The notes under the pieces were generated by a model. That model saw only the letters and a list, made by a program, of their open reading frames with translations. It was not told the origin of the DNA and made no database searches. From Oscillospiraceae bacterium (GTDB lineage Bacteria; Bacillota; Clostridia; Oscillospirales; Oscillospiraceae), in contig JAFQGT010000007.1 in assembly GCA_017415425.1 (NCBI GenBank), positions 1 through 55,214 on the forward strand: a stretch of 55,214 bases of DNA, in the 5' to 3' direction. Positions 40,886 to 48,114 of this stretch are shown here, piece after piece. Both the position numbers and the translations under genes were made by a program. Numbering within the stretch: position 1 is the stretch's first letter; every line of letters starts with the position of its first letter.

Positions 40886-42337
40886 ATGAACATTAAGATG
40901 ATGGGGCGGTTCATCGCCCAGATTATTGCTGTTGAGGCAGTGTTTGTGATTCCTGCTTTGCTGATCAGCGTGGGGTACGCAGAAGGGCCTGCTATCCGGG
41001 CCTTCCTCATAACCATCGGTATTATGCTGGCATTGGCAGGACTATTGTATGGTCTGTGCCGTAAGGCGGGTAAGTTGTTCGGCGCCCGGGAGGGGTTTGC
41101 CTGCGTGGGTCTGAGCTGGATCGTGATGAGCCTTTTGGGCGCCCTGCCTTTTGTGCTTTGCGGTCAGGTAAAAGGGTATGTCAATGCCCTCTTTGAGATC
41201 GTCTCCGGCTTTACCACTACCGGCTCTTCGGTGATCTCCGATGTGGAGAGCTTGTACAGAGGCATTTTGTATTGGCGCAGCTTCAGCCACTGGATCGGCG
41301 GTATGGGTGTGCTTGTGTTTTTACTGGCCATCGTACCCGGAGGAAAGGGTGCGGGATTTACGATGCATCTGTTGCGGGCGGAAAGCCCCGGCCCGGATGT
41401 GGGCAAGCTGGTGCCGAAAATGCGGCAGACGGCGATGATCCTGTATGTGATCTATATTGTGCTGACGATTATAAACTTCCTGTTTTTACTCGCAGGCAAT
41501 ATGAATTGGCTGTTGGCACTGTGTACTGCCTTCGGCACAGCCGGTACTGGCGGTTTCGGTGTTTTCAATAATTCTATAGCGGGCGCCAGTCCGTACCTTC
41601 AGAATGTGACTACGGTGTTTATGTTCCTGTTCGGTATCAATTTCAGCTGCTACTATCTGCTGCTGATGGGTCGGCTGCGGAGTGTGTGGAAGGATACAGA
41701 ACTGCGGATGTATGTGGGATTGGCAGTGGCCTGCGTGATCGCACTGGTAGTTTGCATCCGCCCCCTTTACGGATCGCTGGGGGAGACGGTTCGCCACGGT
41801 GCGTTTCAGGTATCCTCCATTATGACCACTACCGGCTATGTGACCACGGATTTTGATCTGTGGCCCAGCATAGCCAAGGCGATTTTGGTGCTGCTGATGA
41901 TCGTGGGTGCCTGTGCCGGCTCCACTGGCGGTGGCTTCAAGTGTATCCGTGTGCTGCTGCTGTTTAAGATTTTGAAGCGGAACATCCGGCAGATCCTCAA
42001 TCCGCAGAAGGTACAGGTCATCCGCTGCAACGGAAAAGTGGTGGATGAAAAGGTGGTCAGCAATATCAATGCCTATTTGGCTGCGTATATGATCATTGTG
42101 GTCCTTACTACGCTGGTCCTGTCGCTGGACGGATTCTCCTTGGAGACCAATCTGTCAGCGGCGCTGGCGACTTTCAACAACATCGGTCCCGGTCTGGGAG
42201 CGGTGGGTCCCACCTGCACCTTTGCCGGCTACAGCGTTTTGTCCAAGCTGGTGATGATTTTGGCGATGCTGGCGGGACGGCTGGAGATATTCCCCATTCT
42301 GGTGCTGTTTTCCCGTAGCACCTGGTCCAGAAAATAA
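40886..42337 (+). CDS. trkH: Trk potassium channel subunit TrkH
   Basis: The protein has 483 aa from the ATG at 40886. Four membrane-pore-membrane repeats with filter-type loops: GFTTTGSSV, GTAGTGGFGV, TTTGYVTTDF and GACAGSTGGGFKCIR. K+ uptake with TrkA. It is the intact counterpart of the decayed trkA/trkH locus at 16924-17724. Confidence 0.94.
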   Translation: MNIKMMGRFIAQIIAVEAVFVIPALLISVGYAEGPAIRAFLITIGIMLALAGLLYGLCRKAGKLFGAREGFACVGLSWIVMSLLGALPFVLCGQVKGYVNALFEIVSGFTTTGSSVISDVESLYRGILYWRSFSHWIGGMGVLVFLLAIVPGGKGAGFTMHLLRAESPGPDVGKLVPKMRQTAMILYVIYIVLTIINFLFLLAGNMNWLLALCTAFGTAGTGGFGVFNNSIAGASPYLQNVTTVFMFLFGINFSCYYLLLMGRLRSVWKDTELRMYVGLAVACVIALVVCIRPLYGSLGETVRHGAFQVSSIMTTTGYVTTDFDLWPSIAKAILVLLMIVGACAGSTGGGFKCIRVLLLFKILKRNIRQILNPQKVQVIRCNGKVVDEKVVSNINAYLAAYMIIVVLTTLVLSLDGFSLETNLSAALATFNNIGPGLGAVGPTCTFAGYSVLSKLVMILAMLAGRLEIFPILVLFSRSTWSRK

Positions 42338-42340
42338 GAA

Positions 42341-42366
42341 AAGCCTGTCGTCAGACAGGCTTTTTT
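42341..42366. terminator. Bidirectional terminator trkH / dtxR
   Basis: AAGCCTGTC / GACAGGCTT with a GTCA loop, followed by TTTT on plus; overlaps the last codons of the DtxR gene. Confidence 0.8.
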
Positions 42367-42731
42367 GTGTGCTGTTGGACATAAGTTTTGATGGCCTCAA
42401 AGGATTCGTCACTGATGGCGTGCTCCAGTTTGCAGGCATCCTCCGCAGCAATCTCAGGATTGACACCCAGCGAGATCAGCAGCTGAGACAGCAAGGTGTG
42501 CCGCTCATAGATCTTTTCCGCCACGGCAAGGCCGGTATCGGTCAGCGTAATGGAGCCATCCGGCTCGATTTCAATAAAACCGCCGCTTTTCAGCAGACCC
42601 ATAGCCCTGCTAATGCTGGGTTTGGAGTAGCCCATATGTCCTGCCACATCTACGGCACGGACAGAACCGTTTTTCTTTAAAAGAACGTGAATGGTTTCCA
42701 GATACATCTCTCCGGATTCGTGGATATGCAT
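42351..42731 (-). CDS. DtxR/MntR-family metal-dependent regulator
   Basis: The protein has 126 aa from the ATG at 42731 (AAGGAGG). N-terminal winged helix (ESGEMYLETIHVLLKKNGSV, SKPSISRAMGLL) and metal-binding dimer domain with HTLLSQLL...LGV, EDACKLEHAIS. Expected to bind Mn2+ or Fe2+ and repress uptake genes; size fits MntR. The first residues MHIHESGEMYLE also match. Palindrome upstream suggests autoregulation. No metal transporter is adjacent. Confidence 0.9.
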   Translation of the reverse strand: MHIHESGEMYLETIHVLLKKNGSVRAVDVAGHMGYSKPSISRAMGLLKSGGFIEIEPDGSITLTDTGLAVAEKIYERHTLLSQLLISLGVNPEIAAEDACKLEHAISDESFEAIKTYVQQHTKKPV

Positions 42732-42761
42732 ACACACGCCTCCTTGCGGCATTGATAGCAT

Positions 42762-42783
42762 TGATATACTAACCAATATATCA
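42762..42783 (-). promoter_or_regulatory. Inverted repeat upstream of the DtxR gene
   Basis: TGATATA-N8-TATATCA, about 30 bp before the start codon and overlapping the likely promoter; candidate self-operator. Confidence 0.65.
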
Positions 42784-42817
42784 TAAAACGCGGAATTTGC
42801 AATCCCGGAAAATATGG

Positions 42818-42847
42818 AATACCGGATACCCGAAGGTATCCGGTATT
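42818..42847 (-). terminator. Hairpin after ssp gene
   Basis: Perfect 13-bp stem AATACCGGATACC / GGTATCCGGTATT, CGAA loop; weak T-run (CCATATTTTCC) on the minus strand. Confidence 0.6.
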
Positions 42848-42856
42848 TATGGGGAC

Positions 42857-43051
42857 TTACTGCATACCCTGCTCGTAGGCCTCGATCATTTTCTTGACCA
42901 TCTGGCCGCCGACGGAGCCGGCTTCCCGGGAGGTCAGGTGACCGTTGTAGCCGTTGGTCAGGTTGACGCCAACTTCCTGGGCAGCCTGCATCTTGAACTT
43001 GTCCATAGCTTCACGAGCCTGGGGAATGTTGATCTGGTTGTTGCTCTTCAT
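42857..43051 (-). CDS. Alpha/beta-type small acid-soluble spore protein
   Basis: The protein has 64 aa from the ATG at 43051 (AAAGGAGAG). Sequence MKSNNQINIPQAREAMDKFK, then EVGVNL near the GPR protease site, and TSREAGSVGGQMVKKMI, the conserved DNA-binding half. Coats spore DNA in the forespore. A degenerate near-copy lies at 51478-51651. SigG promoter boxes could not be read with confidence. Confidence 0.93.
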   Translation of the reverse strand: MKSNNQINIPQAREAMDKFKMQAAQEVGVNLTNGYNGHLTSREAGSVGGQMVKKMIEAYEQGMQ

Positions 43052-43358
43052 AACATTTCTCTCCTTTTTTGGTTTCCTCGGAAAGTGATGTTTTCCGAAG
43101 AAACCATCTTTTCTTTCCGCATGAGTATTTTTACCGCTTCGCTGTTTAATATAAGTGTTTCTTTTCGGTAATTCTTGCAAAAAAAGTAAAACAAAATGTG
43201 TCTATTACGGTATGAATACTATTTACAAACCAAGCCAGAATGAAGCCAAGTACAAAGCCTATAAACAGCCGAGCAATTTTTACAGAAGCAAGAAACGAAA
43301 CATAAAACAGTCCTTTCTTAACCAGATCTAAAGAAGATGTAAGATATATTGTAAATGC
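43052..43358. other. Non-coding region between ssp and SMP-30 genes
   Basis: The first about 110 bp match the region upstream of the second ssp copy (both contain a CCGAAAAGAAACAnTTATATT-like block on the minus strand), so it likely holds the sporulation promoter. The rest is AT-rich with no supported gene. Confidence 0.5.
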
Positions 43359-43387
43359 TTGACAATAAGCGTGTATCAATTTATGAT
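43359..43387 (+). promoter_or_regulatory. SMP-30 promoter with LacI-type operator in the spacer
   Basis: TTGACA (43359-43364), 17 bp, TATGAT (43382-43387). GTGTATCAATTTATGA (43371-43386) lies between the boxes and resembles the GTGTATCGATACAC operator at 45665-45678. Confidence 0.75.
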
Positions 43388-43463
43388 AAAAGACATCATA
43401 ATATGTGTGCTGAAAATAGCCACAAAAAGAATGAAAAACGGCGGAAGGAAAGGTGTTTGCCCT

Positions 43464-44351
43464 ATGGTGGAACAGCACAACTGCGAAAAGGTGTTTGTTG
43501 ATACGGCGCTTTGCTGTGGAGAGGGACCTCTTTGGGAGAAGGAGAGTAAACGCGTAATTTTTGTGGATTCTGACAGAACGTTTGTTTATTCCGCTACTTC
43601 TGATGGAAAGAATCTTGAAATTCTCAGCGATGACGTTCAGGTTTCCAGTGTGGCCTTTGCTGAAAGCGGCTATGTATTGTTGGGTGACGGTATGTGGCTG
43701 ATGGACAAAACGGGAAAGAAGACAAAACTGCTGGACACCTGGCAAGGAGAGCGGCTGTTTTTCAATGACAGCGTGGTGGATCCCAAGGGACGCATCTATG
43801 CCGGAACCTACTACTGGGGCCCTGAAGGTATGGAGAAGACCGGTAAACTGTTCCGACTGGAAAAGGGCTGTGATCCGGTGGTGCTGGATGAGGGGATTAA
43901 ACTTTCTAATGGTTTGGGATTTTCTCCGGCATATGACCGTTTGTATTACTCAGATTCTGCAAAAAATTCCATTATTTGCTATGATTTTGATTTAGAAAGT
44001 GGTACAATACAGAACAAGAGGGAGTTTTTCCACAGTGAAATCGGCATTCCCGACGGTCTGACCTGTGACAGCGAGGGATATGTATGGTGTGCTATGTGGT
44101 ATGAGAGCTCTGTTTACCGGATCGTTCCCGATGGGACGGTGGACCGAATCTATCGTTTCCCAGCCAAACAGGTCTCCAGTGTGACCTTTGGCGGGGCGGA
44201 GATGAATACGCTATATGTAACCAGTGCTGCGGCACTGTTTGAAAGTCCTATGCTGCCGAAAGATTTTGATAAAGCGGCATATATGGGCGGTAAATTGTTC
44301 GCTGTGCAAACCGGAGTAAAGGGAAGAATGGAGCACACAGCAGCTTTTTGA
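43464..44351 (+). CDS. SMP-30/gluconolactonase-like hydrolase
   Basis: The protein has 295 aa from the ATG at 43464 (GGAAAGGTG site), six-bladed beta-propeller. Metal ligands of the family are seen: Glu in GEGPLW, Asn in LFFNDSVVDP, Asn in LSNGLGFSP and Asp in IPDGLTCDSEGYVW. Probably opens a sugar lactone to the aldonic acid. First gene of the LacI-controlled cluster; 22 bp before lacI-type regulator. Confidence 0.88.
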   Translation: MVEQHNCEKVFVDTALCCGEGPLWEKESKRVIFVDSDRTFVYSATSDGKNLEILSDDVQVSSVAFAESGYVLLGDGMWLMDKTGKKTKLLDTWQGERLFFNDSVVDPKGRIYAGTYYWGPEGMEKTGKLFRLEKGCDPVVLDEGIKLSNGLGFSPAYDRLYYSDSAKNSIICYDFDLESGTIQNKREFFHSEIGIPDGLTCDSEGYVWCAMWYESSVYRIVPDGTVDRIYRFPAKQVSSVTFGGAEMNTLYVTSAAALFESPMLPKDFDKAAYMGGKLFAVQTGVKGRMEHTAAF

Positions 44352-44373
44352 AAACGAATGAAAAGGTGATGGA

Positions 44374-45390
44374 ATGGCAGTTATCAGAGATGTTGCGGAG
44401 CTGGCGGGTCTGTCCGTCGCGGTGGTTTCGAAATATTTGAATCATCCGGACACAGTGCGGGAAGATACCCGGCAACGTGTAGAAGCGGCGATCAAGGAGT
44501 TGAACTATGTCCCCAGTACTGCAGCGCGCAGTATGCGCACCAAACGCTCGCAGATGATTGCCATTGTTGTTCCGGATATTCGAGACGAGTTCTATGCAGA
44601 TTTGTTCAACACTATGAAGAAGCACGCTATTACCCGTGGATATACACCGATTTTGTATACCACGGAAAATGACTTGGAAGTACTGCAGGATTATCTGGGA
44701 AAAATATCCATCAATCATTTTGACGGAATGATCCCGTGCTTCCTGCAGGAAGATTCTCTGATAGATGAGTATGCCAAAGTGCAGGAACAGCTGCCGGTCA
44801 TTATGATGGGTGGCCTGATGGACAGCCAGATCTATGGGAGTGTTTCTATCGATATATGCAAAGGTGGCTATGAAGCCACAAAGCATTTGATCCAGCAGGG
44901 TTACCAGCGCATTGCCTTTATTGGCGGTCCTGAGCATAACCGCGCCACGGATGCAAAGTTTAACGGCTACCGTAAGGCATTGGAAGAAGCAGGGATGGAA
45001 ATCCGTCCTGAATATCTCTACTATGGAAAGTACCGTTACCGTACTGGCTGTGAGGCTGGGGAAAAATATCTGGCGCTAGAGGAGCGGCCTGACGCAGTTT
45101 TTGCATCCAATGATATCATTGCAGTTGGCTTGATGAAACACTTGATGAGTCATGGCATCCGGATACCGGAAGATTTCGGCGTGATAGGCTTTGACAATGT
45201 CCCGCTGGCATCTGTTTATGAACCGGATATTTCCACGATCTCTGTCCCGTTGCGGGATATGTGCAAAGAAGCAGTGAATATGCTGGCGGATAAGATTGAA
45301 AAGAAGGATAGTGAGAAACGTGTCGTAGTGTTTGACACGAAACTGTTGGCTCGTAAGTCTACAAAGCGGTATGAAGAGCCTGTGACCTGA
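44374..45390 (+). CDS. LacI-family transcriptional regulator
   Basis: The protein has 338 aa: N-terminal HTH (IRDVAELAGLSVAVVSKYLN), hinge (VPSTAARSMRTKRSQMIAIV), then a periplasmic-binding-type sensor domain. It should bind the near-palindromic GTGTATCGATACAC sites found upstream of its own operon and of the aminotransferase operon. Ligand unknown, presumably the sugar or intermediate of the pathway. Confidence 0.94.
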   Translation: MAVIRDVAELAGLSVAVVSKYLNHPDTVREDTRQRVEAAIKELNYVPSTAARSMRTKRSQMIAIVVPDIRDEFYADLFNTMKKHAITRGYTPILYTTENDLEVLQDYLGKISINHFDGMIPCFLQEDSLIDEYAKVQEQLPVIMMGGLMDSQIYGSVSIDICKGGYEATKHLIQQGYQRIAFIGGPEHNRATDAKFNGYRKALEEAGMEIRPEYLYYGKYRYRTGCEAGEKYLALEERPDAVFASNDIIAVGLMKHLMSHGIRIPEDFGVIGFDNVPLASVYEPDISTISVPLRDMCKEAVNMLADKIEKKDSEKRVVVFDTKLLARKSTKRYEEPVT

Positions 45391-45458
45391 GCAACACCAT
45401 CCGCAGGCGGCTTTAGGCGAAAAAACTAAAAACGAAGTAAATTATCTGTATAAAATAA

Positions 45459-45473
45459 ATGAATCGATATACG
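45459..45473. promoter_or_regulatory. LacI-type operator, copy 1 of the AOR operon
   Basis: ATGAATCGATATACG, a diverged copy of the GTGTATCGATACAC operator, centred about 42 bp upstream of the next copy. Confidence 0.6.
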
Positions 45474-45488
45474 TTCAGCTGAAAAGTG

Positions 45489-45518
45489 TTGACAAAGGGG
45501 CGTGTATCGATTTACAAT
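45489..45518 (+). promoter_or_regulatory. AOR-operon promoter with LacI-type operator
   Basis: TTGACA (45489-45494), 18 bp, TACAAT (45513-45518). GTGTATCGATTTAC (45502-45515) sits inside the spacer and -10, so repressor binding would block transcription. Confidence 0.78.
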
Positions 45519-45556
45519 ATACAGGCAGGGGAAAATAAACAAGTTTAAAAAGGGAC

Positions 45557-45575
45557 TATGGTAAGAATTACCATA
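45557..45575 (+). promoter_or_regulatory. Second palindrome in the AOR-operon leader
   Basis: TATGGTAA-GAA-TTACCATA, a perfect 8-3-8 inverted repeat unlike the LacI sites. It lies in the 5' leader, which also contains AAGGGAC...GTCCCTT followed by TAATTTTTTAA (about 45550-45657), a possible long attenuator. Confidence 0.55.
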
Positions 45576-45664
45576 TTTGCCAATTGCAGACACCAAATGT
45601 GAAAAGGTAGAAAATGAGAGGCAAAAAAGTGTACACTTGTCCCTTCATAATTTTTTAATCAAAC

Positions 45665-45678
45665 GTGTATCGATACAC
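45665..45678 (+). promoter_or_regulatory. Perfect LacI-type operator before the aminotransferase
   Basis: GTGTATCGATACAC, a 14-bp perfect palindrome, 3 bp upstream of the AGGAGG site. Together with the copies at 45459 and 45502 it would allow repressor looping. Confidence 0.78.
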
Positions 45679-45695
45679 AACAGGAGGAATGCAAA

Positions 45696-47051
45696 ATGAG
45701 AATTGATGAACACAAATTTTTTGCAAGAAAATTGGACTACGACTATCGTATGTGCGTCAAGGGTGAAGGCGTATGGGTCTTTGATGCGGACGGTAACAAG
45801 TATCTGGATGCCTGCTCCGGTGCCAACGTCTCTTCCATCGGCCATGGCGTGAAGGAGATCGGTGCAGCTATGCAGGCACAGGCTGACACCATCGCTTATG
45901 TGCCCCCTCAGCACTTCCTGAACCAGCCCACTATCGACCTGTGCAGACGCCTGCTGGAGCACGCTCCTGATCACTTTACCCGCGTGATGCTCTGCTCCGG
46001 TGGTTCTGAGGCTAACGAGAATGCGCTGAAGATCGCCCGTCAGTACCACGTTTATAAGGGCAACAGCGGCAAGTACCTGAACATTGCAAGATGGCAGGGC
46101 TTCCACGGCAACACCATCGTAGCCGACGCTGTTGGCGGCACTACTTCCAGAAGAAAGATTAGCGCCCCGATGCTGCCGGAAGTTCCTCATATCAAGCCCT
46201 CCAACTGCTTCCACTGCCCCTATCATCAGGAGTATCCGAACTGTGGTATGCTCTGTGCCAAGGCTCTGGAGGATGAGATCCTGCAGTTGGGACCTGAAAA
46301 CGTGTCTGCATTCATTTGCGAGCCCGTGGTCGGTTCTGCAAATGCTGCCTGCACCCCTGTGAAGGAATACTTCCCCATGATCCGTGAGATCTGTGATAAG
46401 CACGATGTGCTGTGGATCGACGATGAGATTATGGCCGGTGCCGGCCGTACCGGCAAGTTCCTGGCTATTGAGAACTGGGATGCTCTGCCCGATATCGCTG
46501 TTATGGCAAAGGGTCTGTCCTGCGGCTATGCACCTCTGGCAGCTATTCTGCTGTCTGATAAGGTGTGGAAGGCTTTCCGCGATGGTGATTATCCCTATAT
46601 CGGCGGACATACATACAACGCACATCCTGTGACTGCTACCGTGGGTCTGGCTGTTCTGGATTATGTGGAAAAGAACCACGTTTACGAGAACGTGGAGTAC
46701 AAGGGCAAGCTGCTGCGTGAGGGTCTGGAGTCCCTGCAGAAGAAGCATCCTATCATCGGCGATGTTCGTGGCCTGGGCCTGTTCCAGGGTATCGAGTTTG
46801 TCCGTGACGGCAAGGAACCCTTCGCTCCCGAACTGAATGTGACACCCAGAATTCTGGACCGCGCACTGGAGAAGGGTCTGATCGTGTACGCTTCCAGAGG
46901 TTGTCTGGATGGCCGCCGCGGTGACGGTTTGCTGGTCTGCCCGCCTCTGATCATCAACGAGGAAGAAATCAAGTATATCATCGATGTGCTGGACGAGACG
47001 ATCACGGAGATCGTTGCTGAACTGAAAGCTGAGGGTAACTATGATTATTAA
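45696..47051 (+). CDS. Class III PLP aminotransferase
   Basis: The protein has 451 aa, fold-type I, subgroup of omega-aminotransferases (aspartate aminotransferase family in databases). Motifs: LDACSGANVSSIGH, SGGSEANENALK, FHGNT, VLWIDDEIMAGAGRTGK, and PLP Lys272 in VMAKGLSCGYAPL. A Cys-rich NCFHCPYHQEYPNCGMLC segment is present near residue 170-187. It would transfer an omega- or sugar-amino group; the aldehyde product could feed the AOR enzyme in the same operon. Substrate unknown. Strong AGGAGG site. Confidence 0.88.
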   Translation: MRIDEHKFFARKLDYDYRMCVKGEGVWVFDADGNKYLDACSGANVSSIGHGVKEIGAAMQAQADTIAYVPPQHFLNQPTIDLCRRLLEHAPDHFTRVMLCSGGSEANENALKIARQYHVYKGNSGKYLNIARWQGFHGNTIVADAVGGTTSRRKISAPMLPEVPHIKPSNCFHCPYHQEYPNCGMLCAKALEDEILQLGPENVSAFICEPVVGSANAACTPVKEYFPMIREICDKHDVLWIDDEIMAGAGRTGKFLAIENWDALPDIAVMAKGLSCGYAPLAAILLSDKVWKAFRDGDYPYIGGHTYNAHPVTATVGLAVLDYVEKNHVYENVEYKGKLLREGLESLQKKHPIIGDVRGLGLFQGIEFVRDGKEPFAPELNVTPRILDRALEKGLIVYASRGCLDGRRGDGLLVCPPLIINEEEIKYIIDVLDETITEIVAELKAEGNYDY

Positions 47052-47415
47052 TAACGAAAAGAATGCTCCCACGCAAAAGGTGGAAGGTGATGAGGCCAGA
47101 CTGCTGAAGGTGCTGCTGTCTCCCGCTATGCATGAGGGTTTGACGGAAATCGCCGCGGGATACTCGATTGTGCCTCCCGGCAGCAAGTCTGATCTGACCG
47201 GCCACATTGAAGGCGAGATGTTCTATGTGGTCAGCGGCGAAGGCAAAATGCTGGTGGGAGATGAGATCCAGCCTATCGCGCCTACATCCATTGTCTGGGT
47301 TCCCCCCCACGTGGTGCATCGTATCATTAATGACAGCGATCAGGAACTGAAAATCCTGTGGGTCCTCTGTCCTCCCGGCAGAGAAGCAGGTATTATTGAA
47401 AAGAGCAAACAGTAA
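47041..47415 (+). CDS. Cupin-domain protein
   Basis: The protein has 124 aa, overlapping the aminotransferase end by 11 bp. One cupin barrel: GHIEGEMFYVVSGEGKMLVG (motif 1) and VPPHVVHRIINDSD (motif 2) with His/Glu metal ligands. Could be a sugar isomerase, dioxygenase or binding protein. Translational coupling ties it to the aminotransferase. Confidence 0.85.
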   Translation: MIINNEKNAPTQKVEGDEARLLKVLLSPAMHEGLTEIAAGYSIVPPGSKSDLTGHIEGEMFYVVSGEGKMLVGDEIQPIAPTSIVWVPPHVVHRIINDSDQELKILWVLCPPGREAGIIEKSKQ

Positions 47416-47469
47416 TTGTAACGGCAGTAAGCTGTTATGAACATTGTTGCCTAATCATGCAAACGTTGC

Positions 47470-47506
47470 TTTCGTCCACAGGGTGCTTTGCTCCCTGTGG
47501 ACGAAA
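47470..47506. repeat. Perfect 14-bp inverted repeat
   Basis: TTTCGTCCACAGGG / CCCTGTGGACGAAA with a 9-nt loop, between the cupin and ferredoxin genes. No T-run follows on either strand, so it is not a normal terminator; the remainder of the 200-nt gap has no supported gene. Confidence 0.75.
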
Positions 47507-47631
47507 CATAGAAACCGGTGTTTCAAGAATAACGATAATATTCTGTTTTATTAAATTTCAACCCAAAGCTTTGTGTTAAAATTTATGTCCCTGTTCCATA
47601 TTGTCAAGCAAAGGAGATGAACTGTTTATCG

Positions 47632-48114
47632 ATGAAATATGATCATATCGTTCAGTATCCCGATGAATACAGCCACTGTATCGGCTGCTCCAGCTGTGAA
47701 TTGTTCTGCGCCCTCGTTCACGATGGCGTGACCGGCCCCTGTCATGGCGGCATCAAGGTGGAGCTGGGCAGACTCGACCAGCTCAGGCACAAGGTCTATG
47801 TCTGTGAGCACTGCGAGGATCATCCCTGCTACGAGGCCTGCCCCAAGAAGGACAAGGCTATGTGTGTCGATGAAAACGGCACCGTCTATATCAACGAAGA
47901 AGCGTGCATCGGCTGCGGCTTGTGTGCTAAGAAATGCAAGTTGACTCCGTCCCGTATCACGATGGACAAGAAAAACCGTAAGGCGCACAAGTGCGACCTG
48001 TGCCGTACCCGTCAGGGAGGCCCCCAGTGCATCAAGGAATGCCCTGTCGTCTGCCTGGGTCTTGCTTCCGATCCGCTGCCTTATGATCCCAAGACTTTAG
48101 GAGGTGTCAAGTAA
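47632..48114 (+). CDS. Polyferredoxin electron-transfer subunit (4x[4Fe-4S])
   Basis: About 160 aa from the ATG at 47632; AAGGAG is 15 bases upstream, and an ATG at 47617 directly abuts it, so the start is uncertain. Sixteen cysteines in four groups: HCIGCSSCELFC, VCEHCEDHPCYEAC, CIGCGLCAKKC and KCDLC...QCIKEC. It matches the ferredoxin-like small subunits (YdhY/HycB/WorS type) that pair with AOR-family enzymes; its stop overlaps the AOR start by one base. Confidence 0.88.
   Translation: MKYDHIVQYPDEYSHCIGCSSCELFCALVHDGVTGPCHGGIKVELGRLDQLRHKVYVCEHCEDHPCYEACPKKDKAMCVDENGTVYINEEACIGCGLCAKKCKLTPSRITMDKKNRKAHKCDLCRTRQGGPQCIKECPVVCLGLASDPLPYDPKTLGGVK

Noticed and set aside
43146-43340. Minus-strand frame ending in a hydrophobic stretch (IARLFIGFVLGFILAWFV)
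   Set aside because: It looks protein-like, but no start codon with a ribosome binding site is found and it overlaps the ssp upstream region and the SMP-30 promoter; kept as non-coding.
45645-47207. 520-codon minus-strand frame opposite the aminotransferase
   Set aside because: Antisense shadow of a strongly supported PLP enzyme.
47416-47616. Moco/Tuco riboswitch before the AOR genes
   Set aside because: The gap has one strong hairpin but not the conserved Moco RNA core.
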